A stretch of 64,000 nt of DNA from assembly GCA_963932145.1 (NCBI GenBank), contig OZ010573.1, positions 22,857,565 through 22,921,564 on the forward strand, read 5' to 3'. The notes beneath the pieces were generated by a model. That model saw only the letters and a program-made list of their open reading frames with translations. It had not been told where the DNA came from and ran no database searches. How positions within the stretch are numbered: position 1 is the first letter of the stretch; the number at the start of each line of letters is the position of its first letter. This DNA comes from Acanthosepion lycidas (Eukaryota; Mollusca; Cephalopoda; Sepiida; Sepiidae). Shown in pieces: positions 31,666 to 42,730 of this stretch. The position numbers and the translations under genes were made by a program.

Positions 31666-33200
31666 AGGAAACAAGCACCGATGGTGAAGATGAGAAACCA
31701 TACTGATTTTCATTGTTTTAAGTCGAAGCAGCTCTGATTATCATTAGATGTTTCATCTCTTTGTCAGACGTTTTGACAAAATAGCTCATTACTGGCATGC
31801 CACGATGGTTAGCCAAGAACGATTTCAGTGAGTGCTTGAGACATTCACTTCCCAACAACTACTTTACTTGCCCAGAGGGTCGAATAAAAAAATTACCGGT
31901 GTTGCTATTCTTGGCAGCAACCAATCAAGTATTTATATGATCGCTTACGCACTAATTGGGTGAATAAGTAGATTTTTACTATCTTTGTATAAATGTATAC
32001 TTGAGTTCTTGGTTTGAAAAACTGTTTTGATATATAGGTAAGCATGTATGCTGCTCTTTACATACGTTCTTACATGTTTATTTTGCAATATAATACAATT
32101 TAACAACAGAAACGAAAAAAAAAAACACAATGAAAAAAGAAAACAATATTGTTGTAAAAACCACAAATTATAATTAACAACTCCGCGTCATGAGAAAGCA
32201 AAAAAGACAGAACTGTCTGATAAATAGCATCGAATGACAAAATGCCAACATGGCAGCGGTATCATTGTCTAGCGCCATCTTGGGCCAGAAATAATAACTC
32301 ATTATTCACTGGCAAAGAATCAGAAACATCTTTTTTTTTTTAAATAATAAAAATAAACTGATGCTTCACAAATAAAAAAAGGTATGGTACAAAATAGAAA
32401 AGAATTATAAAGTGTAAAACATTAAAAAATGAAATGTCTTTAGCATGCCTCACATTGCAAATATTTTTTCGCCCCTTAAATATTTCAAGAATTACAACTT
32501 TCTGTTTTTTATGTTTTTTTCGTAGTTAAAAAAAAGCGGAAGATTTCATTTGGGAAAAAGAAAAGAAATCTACAGGCTTTTAATTAGCCTCATGATTATT
32601 TTTTAAAATGTATTACACACCATCATTTGCGCGTATTAATGACTGTTTTTAATTACTGGGCAGTTTGACAATACTTTGAAAAATATTTTGTATTTTATTT
32701 GAAAAAATATATTTCAAATTAATACTTGTTTATAAATTTAGATTTTTCTTTCAAGAAAACTTAAATAACGTCACACATACACCCACTTATCTAAACTCTT
32801 TAGCTACGATCTGTACATTGTTTCATGTACTTTTCCAGAACAACTTCTGTTTTAAGGGTAGCCCCAGAAGAACAATATACCACTCACAGGTAACAAAAAA
32901 AATGTGTGACAGAATTAGAGAAGAATAGGGGATATGTTTTGAAACAAACAAAATAAAACAAAAATAAAAAATAATTATAAAAACTGCAAAAAATAAATAG
33001 AGTAACGGAAAGATAGCGGAAAATAAAACGTTTGGTGCGAAAGACAAATTTCTGAAATACTTGCTATGACGGTTCGTTATCCAAAATTTATTACATTTTT
33101 CTTTTTCTTTTTTCTTTTTTTTTTTTTCTTTTTTTTTTTTTGACAGTGATGTTCCCTCTGTACAGGGCCCGGGAGTCACTCGATGTGGAGGGTTACAGAT
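31666..33200. other. No recognisable gene
   Basis: AT-rich, with poly-A at 32115-32125 and poly-T at 33100-33140. No family similarity found. Confidence 0.4.
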
Positions 33201-33609
33201 TAAGAGGCACAGTTTATGTTAATATGTGGGGCGAATAACGGTTAAATGAGTTAAGATTGCAGCGATCGGGAAAATATCCTCTAGAAAACATAGCAACAAT
33301 TCGCAGGTAGAACTTACTTCTCATCAATGGAATACAAAGAGAAGGAGGATCTTCGCTACAATGTGCGTAGCATGGCAGGTTTTAGCCGTGAAGGTTAAAA
33401 ATGGCGGAACGAAGTTCATCTGAACACTTTGCATGGAAATAGCGATCGAGTAGAGACAGGTTTGCGATGTTTCGGCTGTGGGAAAGGGGTTGTAGAGTGG
33501 GAAATAATTTGTCACCCACAAAGACGCGGAGACACTTTTGAACTCTATCACGAATGCAAATTGAAGACTAGGCAGCTCATATGTGGCAGCTGTACTCCAT
33601 TTTAAGCCT

Positions 33610-33870
33610 GATGCGCCTCTTGTAAAGATAGGTTTGGTTTGTTTTACGGCATATCAACCCCAATAGGTTATTTAATGCCAACAAGATTTTTATTCCTGGT
33701 AATATATTTTTTCAAAAATGTATTGCTGGTAATGTTTTTTAAATGTATAGCTGGTAATTTTTTTTCAAAAATGTATTGCTGGTAATATTTCTTCTTCAAA
33801 AATTTATTATTCTGGTAATGATTTTTTACAAAGTATTTCTGGTATTAAAACCTTTTTTTACACTTTCATA
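33610..33870. repeat. Insertion with imperfect ~33-bp tandem repeats
   Basis: Starts with GGTTTGGTTTGTTTTACGGC and CATATCAACC...AATAGGTTATTTAATGCC, which recurs reversed at 63125-63210. It then has about five imperfect copies of a unit with TATTGCTGGTAAT and a T/A-rich spacer. It interrupts the LINE between the thumb and tail. Confidence 0.7.
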
Positions 33871-35104
33871 GGGTTTTGACTCCAGTTTGGAGGTTAACTA
33901 TTTACCCATATTTGGGGCCCTAACACTCTGAGCAATTAAAAGTTGGTTCCACGCTCCTTAAAAACTCCTGATCAGAGGCCTTGCTGTTCGACGTAGTTTA
34001 TCGTCTTACCCGGGACGCGTATGTAGTTTATCGTCATACCCAGGACACTTGAAAAGATAGCACGAGGAGTCAAATACTTAATGATGCGGTACATGGAACC
34101 GACCATTTTTTTCAGCATATTTAGCAACGGATCGTATGTAAAAGTTTCACTTGAGCTGTTTTTTAAGGCCCAATTGGCGCCCAAGGCACAATCGCCTTCT
34201 TGAGGGGATATCCATTTGTCATAAATGGTGATAGTTCATGGTCTGATCGACGATCATGAAATGTAGCTGATTTGTTTTTTATTGAATGTCATCAACTCGT
34301 TTTTCCCTCACTGGACTGTTAGAGCTAGGTCAGAGGAGAGATCAGCTGCCAATCTCTGGCCATCTAGAGTTTTGAAAGTGCACCTGTATACCGTTGTATC
34401 CTCAGCGTAGATATTCACAAATGATTGGAATATGCTCTTTGTCAGATCGTTTATGTAAAGTAAAAAGCAAGTTAGTCCGTGAAGCAAGCCTTAGGGGACG
34501 CCTGCGCTGATTGCTAGGGCTCTGGATGTTAACAACTGCCTTCAGGGACCTAAACGTTAGGAAGGACTTTAGAATTGAAAATACTCTTCCAGTGATTCCA
34601 TAGCTAGAGAGCTCGTACAACAGCCCTTTATGCCACACCTTGTCAAAGGCCTTTGAAATATTTAATTCTATAGTTTTTGAGGTGCATTTGTTGTCTAGCG
34701 CCTCCCTGATGCTATGTAATGGTAGTTATGACATCAGCTGTGGTTCAGGCTGATCGAAACCCATACTACTTGTCGCTCAAGACCTTGTTCCTATAAAGGT
34801 AATCAAAAACTTTCTTGCTGATTATAGCTTCTAAAAGCTTGCTAATTATACGGAGGATGCTAATGGGTCTACATTGAGAAGGGAATCAGCGCTCACACAC
34901 GTTCTTGAAAGCCGGGCATACGCTTGACGCCTTCCACAGACTTGGGAAGGATTTCACCTTGAAGTAGAAAATTAAAGGTTGTAACCTAGGGAAGGTTACA
35001 TAATAGAATAATCACACAAAGGTTGGTAATAAATGATAATACGTAGGGCACGAACAACACATGTAAGATTCGCTAGCGGCGCGTAGAAGTAGTCAACTGC
35101 TAGA

Positions 35105-35370
35105 AGTGAGTCAAGTGAATCCCACAATGAATCTCCAACTACAGGATATCTACCAACCAGGCAGGCAGATGTGGAACAAGGCCGAATTTAATATGGGGTA
35201 TCCGTAGGGTCGCCCAATAATTCCCCCGTAGACCACGTATAAAACGTAGTTGGGTATCAGTTTCCCGAAACGAGACTACTCTTCGACATAGCCTCGTGTA
35301 TGGATCCTTTCTGCCCGGAGGCAGAGAGTTTGACAAGCACAACTGGAGATGGATCTCCAACTGCAGACCA
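35105..35370 (-). repeat. Solo unit of the hairpin satellite, inserted in a LINE
   Basis: Read on the minus strand it follows the 13795-16280 unit order: hairpin GGAGATCCATCTCC, AACTCTCTGCCTCCGGGCAG, GAGGCTATGTCGAAGAG, CGTTTTATACGTGGTCTACG, TTAAATTCGGCCTTGTTCC. Outside it, a near-identical word (ATCTCCAACTACAG at 35130, ATCTCCAACTGCAG at 35353) flanks both ends. It splits the RT domain of the surrounding LINE, so it arrived after the LINE. Confidence 0.75.
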
Positions 35371-36514
35371 ACATACAGTATTTACTACTTTATTTATGTG
35401 AATGGTAACATACCCATTATCGCCTGTAGGTATGCTAAAACATTAAGTAATTTCGTTGAGATCAGGGATAATTCCGGGTTGATATTCTTAAGGACAACCA
35501 CTGGGATTTTTACTGGGTCAATGGCTTTCTAAGGGTCAAAACTTTTGATAAGTCATGTGTTAAAAATACAACAGACTGTGTTCAGTGAGTCGGGGGAAAT
35601 CGTGAAGGAGATATCCTATGCCATCTAACGTTGAGTTAGATGCAAAGATTGAGGCGAAGAGCTTCATCTTATCTAACCAGGAATAGATGACCTCGGGTTT
35701 ATTTATTTATTTATTCCATAAATTCTTGCAGTTTTGAATGCAGCATGTGTTCAACTACACTCCCTCTTCTGATAGATATTGAAGTAGTGGTTACTATGAC
35801 AGCAACTCATTCAGGGGTGAACTATGGCTGACTGTTCGTTTTTTGCTGAAATTTTTTGTAGGGTATAAAACTCTCTATTCCAGAAAGAAGGCAATGTGTA
35901 TGAGGATGGTTGACAGATGAGCTTCTGTCATTTATGATCTAAAGCTGTCCCAATCTTTCTTCGTGTAGCGAAAAACAATTCTATAGAACGGCAAGTCAAG
36001 GTATGCCTTTGGTTTGGCATCAATTTGGACACTGACTAGAGAATGGTATAACGTGTCCAGCGGGGTAAAACTTCGGCGAAGGTTCGCCTGATGTCCTGTT
36101 GCATCAGGAATGCGGGTGGGTTTTTCAATGATCTGAGTTCGGTCATGGGTGATAAAGAAGTCTGCGGTATCTGCCGTCTCCATCACTTTTGTTCGAGTGT
36201 ACTAACAACTTGTGTTGGATAATTGAAGTCACCATAGATATTAACTCTAGCTGAGGAAAGTTCAATGAGGGCTTTATCAATCCTCTCAGATATTCGGTCG
36301 AAAATTAACGACCCATCCTCCTGGGGACGATAGAGAATGAAAATGAATGAGGTACTGCAGAAACACACATACGGGAGATCAGGGTCCTCGTTGTTTTCGT
36401 CTCTGCCACAGAGAATCGCGTCCTTAATATAGGCACCGAGTCCGCGGCCGTGGCGGTTCAGATGGTTATGGTTGGCTATTAGTGGTGAGTAGCCCTGAAC
36501 TGTAAGCTCCTGCA

Positions 36515-36815
36515 GTCAGATATGTGCCATGCGTGATACATGCTTAGGCGATCATGTATCTTTCGATACATGACTGACGAGACAGATTTTTTTCCCGCAG
36601 TAGGTTATCATTTATTTCTGTGTTAAACTAGTTACCATCTAAGGCTATAGAACCCGGTCTGTCCTGCTATTTAACCATAGCTGGGTGGAGAAGAAGAGGA
36701 TTCATACTTTTCCCAAGGCTATTAGCACATAAGTGAATGTAATAAATTCAACTGGAATTCGAACTCGGCTCTCCGATTCCTCAATCCGAGCTGCTATCCA
36801 TTACTCCATCGTGGG
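36515..36815 (-). mobile_element. tRNA-derived SINE (family A), inserted in a LINE
   Basis: Collinear with 25800-26098. The minus-strand head is GAGTAATGGATAGCAGCTCGG and box B is GAGTTCGAATTCC. The LINE endonuclease reading (NKFIP on one side, LQELTVQGYSP on the other) resumes across it, so it is younger than the LINE. Confidence 0.8.
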
Positions 36816-37161
36816 ATAAATTTGTTAATACCTGTTTCAGACAAAATTAGGAGGTCGGGTTTGGTTTCAATAAGATGGAGTTCCACCTCTGAAAAGTTGG
36901 AACGTAGATCACTTTCATTTGGTGCAAGAGATGATAAGGCCGGGATCTACTTTCTTTTAGGTTGAGTTTGCTTTTTATTTATTTATTTTTTGTATATTTG
37001 ATAGATAAATATGAACAGACTGAGGTAGACAGTCATTAACGGATAGATATAAAAAGAATCAGATCCCAATTTTTTCTATATCTATCAGATAGATACATAT
37101 GAGTAGAATGAGATCTTTTTATATCTATCTATTCGTTCATTAAATGATCGACATATTGAAA

Positions 37162-37272
<111 letters not shown>

Positions 37273-37351
37273 TGAAAAATTTACCAACACCGCTTGTTTA
37301 ATAGCAATTTTATTGAAAAAATTGACTTGTATAATAAAATACATTGTGTCG

Positions 37352-37389
<38 letters not shown>

Positions 37390-37665
37390 CTATATATCAC
37401 GTGTCTTTCAACTTATAGAAATTCAGTCTTGTCTTTTAAGTTGACTATTTCAAGGATTCAATCTCTAGCCGAGCCATCATGTCTATCCAATGTAGCTCTA
37501 CATTCATCACTAAAAATTACTGTTGAGAAATCAGTTTTCATGTACTTCACTCGACATAAACGTATCTCTTTGCAATGATGGTAGATTGATTGCTTTGATT
37601 GCTTTCATATCATTAGCCAATGTATCTAATATATAAACATTTTTCTCTGTTTATATTTACAAGCC

Positions 37666-37668
<3 letters not shown>

Positions 37669-37711
<43 letters not shown>
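37669..37711. repeat. (GATA)n microsatellite
   Basis: About 10 GATA units. The following 500 bases, up to 38210, contain no recognisable feature. Confidence 0.95.
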
Positions 37712-38209
37712 GCGAAAACAAAATTCCTGTGTATTCCTTGTATGAAGAACAGAAGGGGTGAACATTTGCTGTGTATATCTCTAATGAGGCATTCAATTTC
37801 TTCACATAGATTTGCTTATATTTAGCAGACCACACAAACACTCAATGAGTTTTATATCTTGTCTGTTCAGTTATTCAATCTCTCTCTGACTGACTCTTTT
37901 TTAAGTCTTTCATATTCTGTACTGTTTAATAAACGCTTCTACATTGTTCTCAAAAGTGACTTCTCCACATTTTCAATAAATACGGCGAAGTTTCTCAACT
38001 TTTGTCTCAACATTAAATGACTCAATGAAGACGCAAAGATGTCGCCATAAGAGAATAAATAAAACAAAGATAAAACTACTTCCGATTTAAATATGCTCTG
38101 TTCTTCAATCCTACATCCGCATGCTTGTCAACCACCAAATCCAACTCTGAAATATTTTAACAATTTCATTCTGCTTGGCTGCTCGACGTTTCCTTTCAGT
38201 CTGTATGAC

Positions 38210-39990
38210 TTCCGTTCAGAAATTCTTTTCTAACGAATAATCGAAAGAAACAAGTGCGAAAATAAAATGCATCATATCTACATTCGGATTAATATCCATG
38301 AATTAATCTTTTCTGCGACTTCTTTTCTAACGAATTATCGAAAAAAACAAGTGCGAAAAGAAAATCAATCATATCGATATTCGGACTAATATTCATAAAA
38401 TCATCTTCGCTGCAACTTATTTTCTAACGAGATATTGAAAGATGCAACGGCGAAAATAAAATCCATCATATCGACATTCGGATTAATATCCATACGATCA
38501 TTTTTGCTCCAACTTCTTTTCGAACGAAATGTCGAAGAAACAAGGGATAAAAAATCCATCACATCTACGTTCGCATTAATATGCATAAAAACCTACTTGC
38601 TGCAACTTCTTTTCGAACGAATTATCGCAGGAAACAAATGCGAAAATAAATTCCGTCACATCGACATTCGGACTAATATCCATAAAATCATTTTGGGTAC
38701 AAATTAGTTTTGAACGAACTATCGAAAGAAACAAGTGCGAAAATCAAATCCATCATACTTGCATTCGGACTAATATCCGTAAAATCATCTTTACTGCAAC
38801 TTCTTTTCGAACGAATTATCAAAAGAAACCAATGCGAAAATAAAATCTATCATATCGAATTTCGTACTAATATCCATAAAATCATATTTGCAGCAACTTA
38901 TTTTTCAACAAATTATCGAAAGAAACATGAGCGAAAATAAAATCTCTCATATCTACATTCGGACTAATATCAATGAATTCATTTTTGCTGCAAATTCTTT
39001 TCTAACGAATTATCCAAAAAAAAAACAAGAGCGAAAATAAAATCTATCACACCGACATTTTGACTAATATCCATAAAATCATCTTTGATACAACTGCTTT
39101 TCTAACGAATTATCGACAAAAAGAGGATCGAAAATAAAATCCATAATATTGACATTCGGATTAATATCAATAAAATCAACATTGCTTCAACTTCTGTTCG
39201 AACGAATTATCACAAGAAACAAGTACGAAAATAAATCTATCACATCGATATTCGGATTAATATCCATATAATCATGTTTACTGCAAATTATTTTCGAACA
39301 AATTATCAAAAAAAAAGAAGTGTGGAAATAAAATCTATCTATAGACATTCGGACTAATATCCATAAAATCATATTTGCTGCAACTTCTGTTCTAACGAAG
39401 TATGGAAAAAACAAATGAGAAAATAAAATCCATCATACTTAAATTCGGAGTAATATCCATAAAATCATCTTTACTGCAACATCTTTTCTAACTAATTATC
39501 GAAAGAAACAAGTGCTAAAATAAAATCTATCATATCTACATTCGGACTAATATCAATGAATTCATTTTTGCTGAAAATTCTTTTCTAACGATTTATCGAA
39601 AAAAAACAAGAGCGAAGATAAAATCTATCATACCGACATTCTGACTAATATCCATAAACTCATCTTTGCTACGACTGCTTTTCTAACGAATTATCGAAAA
39701 AAAACGATCGAAAATAAAATTAAAAAAAAGAAACAAATGCGAAAATAAAGTCCATATACCTACATTCGGACTAATGTCTATGAAATCATCCTTTCTACAA
39801 CTTCATTCTAACTAATTATCGAAAGAAACAAGTGCGAAAATAAAATCCATCATATCTACATTCGGATTAATATCCATAAATCATTTTTGTTTCACCTTCG
39901 TTTCTATCCAATTATCGAAAGAAGCAAATGCGAAAATAAAATCTATTTTATCAACATTTGGACTAATATCCATAAAATCATCTTTATTGC
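38210..39990. repeat. 98-bp satellite, about 18 units
   Basis: The word TTCGGACTAATATCCATAAA and variants recur near 38283, 38380, 38474, 38570, 38664, 38763, 38861, 38958, 39056, 39155, 39251, 39345, 39445, 39540, 39638, 39768, 39859 and 39955, a mean spacing of about 98 bases. Each unit also has TTTTCTAACGAATTATCGAAA and AAACAAGTGCGAAAATAAAA. One partial extra unit lies near 39690-39750. Because 98 is not a multiple of three, frames shift from unit to unit, which argues against a protein repeat. Confidence 0.95.
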
Positions 39991-40164
39991 AATTAGCACA
40001 AAATATTTCGGCCATTGTGCTTGACGTTCTTTTTCGGGTGTTTGTTGAACATTTGAAATTTCATGTAATTCTAAACCGAACCCTTTATTCTTTTAATCTA
40101 TACATGTAAATGCTTCTCATTCCTTTATGTCTAACGATATCTCTTTTTGTCTTTAAGACTGCTT

Positions 40165-40330
40165 AGTTTTCGCTACCTCTGTTTCCACCTAGTATGTAAA
40201 ACCAGAGCAAGATATTGAACTTGCATCTACGATGCTACCAAATTTGATCACCAATGCTTTAATGCACTAGGCTATTGTCCCGAATATAAATTGTGTAAAT
40301 AATGATACTTCCTCATCCCAGAAATAGAAA
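40165..40330 (-). mobile_element. tRNA-derived SINE (family B), head fragment
   Basis: Minus-strand reading TAGCCTAGTGCATTAAAGCA (box A region) and GCAAGTTCAATATCTTGC (box B region) matches the heads at 17546 and 43955. The body is missing. Confidence 0.55.
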
Positions 40331-40622
40331 TAATTCCACTTATATATGATATGTAACTTACTGTTAGTTACCTTAACTTCTGAGATGAAGTCTTATTGTT
40401 GATATTTTGTTAATCTCGCCTATACAAACAAAATGGTTCTGATATAAAAAAAAAAAAAAGTATTCAATGAGATTTGAATTCAGATTTCTTAATCTTACCT
40501 TGCAATAATCTTATTTTAAAAAGAACTGAAAGTTGCAATAAAAAAAAAAAAACGATACAAGAAAATTTCTTCAAAAAAGTAATAATGACAATTATCCATC
40601 TAAGACCAACTAAAAACAGCTA

Positions 40623-40770
40623 GATTTTTTTAAATGGTCTACGGAGGAGTGAATCTTTTTTTTTTCAGGTTATCGGACTGAAAGTAGCTCGATTATCCGC
40701 TCAAGATGCTGCCCATCCAATAACCGGAAAAAAAGGAACCACTCCCCCGTGGACCATTTGAAAAAATATC
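40623..40770. repeat. Fold-back element, ~54-bp arms
   Basis: Arms 40623-40676 and 40717-40770 share AAATGGTCTACGGAGGAGTG and reversed CACTCCCCCGTGGACCATTT, with a 40-base spacer. It resembles a small MITE, but no target duplication could be fixed by eye. Confidence 0.75.
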
Positions 40771-40778
40771 AGTCCACA

Positions 40779-40853
40779 CATTGGATTTGTTGTTACGTAA
40801 CCCAATCCAATGCGCTAAAAGTTTGGTCTACGCTCGTCCAATTAATATAAAGG
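40779..40853 (+). promoter_or_regulatory. Symmetric CCAAT / TTACGTAA / TATA cluster
   Basis: CATTGGATT (40779-40787) and AATCCAATG (40804-40812) are a perfect 9-bp inverted pair enclosing GTTACGTAAC. A third CCAAT (40838-40842) and TATAAAGG (40846-40853) follow, and then GC-richer sequence to 41000. The order looks like a pol II core promoter and could belong to a solo LTR or a lost gene. No downstream coding is recognised. Confidence 0.35.
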
Positions 40854-40999
40854 CCAGAGTCTTTGCTAGTGTTTGATAGAGGAGGTGGGGATCAGGGCGT
40901 GATCGTCCCTGATTGGGGTCGGCTTCGTGAAGTGGTGTATGATGTTGAAAGACCCGAACCTCCCCGATGAACCAAGTCAATTTACATCAGTGAGGAGTC

Positions 41000-41240
41000 C
41001 CTCCAACATCCTATTTAGCAGCGTATATTCATAATAAGCTGTGAATGTCCAATTCTCGAAGTCCTCTTTCCTCATTATGGATCTCAGAAATTTTAAGTAT
41101 CATTCTGATTGTAAGTATAAAAGTGTCCTTTTTGTTTCTATTTTCTTTAAAACTTCCTCATTACTCACATGTCTTGTCCACGTTATTTCTGTAGCAACAC
41201 ATCTCCGTAAACTCAAGTCTCCTCTTCATCTGTAAGCAAA
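41000..41240 (-). pseudogene. RTE-like LINE, C-terminal part left of an insertion
   Basis: Minus-strand reading VATEITWTRHVSNEEVLKK, then KKDTFIL, matches the plus-strand 54500-54720 copy (TEHVSNDEVLEKMQ). It continues the element whose RT lies at 41880-42560, with a Jockey-like fragment between. Confidence 0.65.
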
Positions 41241-41389
41241 TTGTTCAGCATTAGAAGGAATGATATTTCACAGCAGTTCTGCACTTTTTCTTTAGCGAAA
41301 TTTTTAATCATTTCTCCAAAGTAAGTCAATAAAACCACTATGACGCAAAAAGGTCACTGCATGTTAAATAATATGAAAAAGAAAAAACA

Positions 41390-41880
41390 CTATTAAGGAG
41401 AGAAATCAGTAAAAGAACAAGAATTAAGAAGCCAGTAGATAACGATTGCAATTTTGCATTTAATTTTTTTTTTATATTTAAATTTTTGATGATCAAAGTT
41501 GACCGAGAAGCAAGAAGCCGGAAGAGAGTTCCACAAGCGAGAAGTGTGATAGAAGAAACTATTAGCATAGAACATGCAGTTACATCTAGCCATTTCAACT
41601 GTAAAATGATGCGATCTTGACGCTAGTCTAGTATTATGCTTAAATTCATAAAGTCTAGAAAAAAGCTCATCAGAATAGTTACCATGAAAATTACTCAGGA
41701 CCAATAACATGGCAGATTCTTTTTGTTTTGTTTTGTTTTTTTTTATCAAGAATTTCTAAATATATAGCTGGAACTCCAGATCAGATGTGGTAGCAGTATT
41801 CAAAGCAAGAACGAATTTATATGTAAGATTCTGGCGAGAAAAAAAAAACTGTCTAGCACGACCCAGGCAACCAACTTTCC
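41390..41880 (-). pseudogene. Jockey-like LINE fragment inserted in an RTE-like LINE
   Basis: Minus-strand reading KVGCLGRARQFFFSRQNLT, then NFHGNYSDELFSRLYEF, then FFYHTSRLWNSLPASCF. This is the thumb-to-tail region also seen at 22690-22950. It sits between two parts of one RTE-like protein and so is a later insertion. Confidence 0.75.
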
Positions 41881-42560
41881 TTCCCAGATATTTAAACTTC
41901 TGCACTCGCTTGATTTTGACGTCTCCAATTTGTAGCTTACATCTTGGGCTGTTCCTCTTGTTGATAACCATACATTCTGTCCCAAGTAAAGTGATAATGC
42001 CACTAAGACACAAGGGGGTTAATGTGAATGAAAAAGAATAAGAAGACTTTTGAAGAAACCGGAAACCCAATCCTAAACAACGTATAAACCTCTACTCCTC
42101 TTCAATAGATAAGGAAGGCATGTCAATTGGGCAGTTATTACAATTTGTGATTAGTCTTTTCTTCTCGCTTTCCTTTAATAACTTGTCTCGAAATTTCAGT
42201 AGTTCTCTTTCCGCGTTCGCCATCAATACGGTGTTATCTACATATTTTATGTTGTTAAGTTTGTACGCATCAATAATAAATAATGGTAGGATTTCTAGTT
42301 CTCTTAGAATTGCCTCTCTGTATAGGTTAAATAAATCCAGTGAGAAAACACATTCTTATCTTACGTCCCTTGAAGCGATCTGAAAAAAAAAATAGTTCTA
42401 TACGATGTCGATCGTTTACACATCTGCGAACAAGTTCGATGACAGTCCTGACCTCCATAAATCAGTCTAATTCAGACGAGGCTATTTAAAAACATGACTC
42501 GATTTTTGTTATTTTGTAGCACCTTGTCAATCATTAAGCCCAACCCCGCCTATTTTAAAC
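41881..42560 (-). pseudogene. RTE-like LINE, RT part, dead
   Basis: Read on the minus strand: CFLTGFI and KRTRNPTIIY give the fingers/palm. NIKYVDNTVLMANAERELLKF (42250-42195) carries YVDN where YADD is expected, so a catalytic Asp is lost. ECMVINKRNSPRCKLQIGDVKIKRVQKFKYLG (41970-41880, in two quoted halves ECMVINKRNSP and QIGDVKIKRVQKFKYLG) is the conserved thumb. A 31250-type repeat interrupts it at 41990-42120. Confidence 0.75.
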
Positions 42561-42730
42561 TTCCGTATCTCTTATCTTAATATTGTTATAGCTGATCCAT
42601 GGTATTTGAAGTGTTAAGATTTTATTAATTCCGCATTCTGAATTTTTATGATGAATTCAGGATAGGTTACATCACTACATTCATTGTGCGGAGAAAAAAA
42701 AACTGGCTGGTTACATTCAATACGTGTCTA
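42561..42730. other. No recognisable feature
   Basis: AT-rich spacer before the Tc1 element. Confidence 0.4.

Larger units (their letters stand above)
33290..36960 (-). mobile_element. Jockey-like LINE carrying three insertions, dead
   Basis: Read right to left on the minus strand. Endonuclease start LSSLAPNESDLRSNF and LILSETGINKFIP (36960-36825). SINE insertion (36515-36815). Endonuclease continues with GLGAYIKDAI, YGDFNYP (36215-36235, catalytic GDFN kept) and LYHSLVSVQI (36025, where Ser-Asp-His is expected). KAIDPVKIPVVVLKNINPEL (35520-35460) is the RT start. Satellite-unit insertion (35105-35370). RT resumes with CPAFKNVCER, ILRIISKLLEAII (34870-34840), SDKQYGF, WHKGLLYELSSYGITGR (34640-34590) and the thumb TPRAI (34055). 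Repeat insertion (33610-33870). Tail RVQKCLRVFVG and ANLSLLDRYFHAKCSDELR (33560-33410). Many stops. The order matches the usual EN-RT layout of Jockey-type LINEs. Confidence 0.87.

Noticed and set aside
31730..31790. GAGATGAAACATC near CTGACAA on the minus strand as a ribozyme core
   Set aside because: No helix II between the two strands, so the core cannot form.
36560..36600. CTGACGAG / CTGATGAG beside a hairpin in the family A SINE tail
   Set aside because: No GAAA strand and no helix I partner; it is also antisense to the SINE.
38210..39990. CRISPR-like repeat array
   Set aside because: Repeats and spacers are not distinguishable; whole 98-bp units repeat with drift, as in a eukaryotic satellite.
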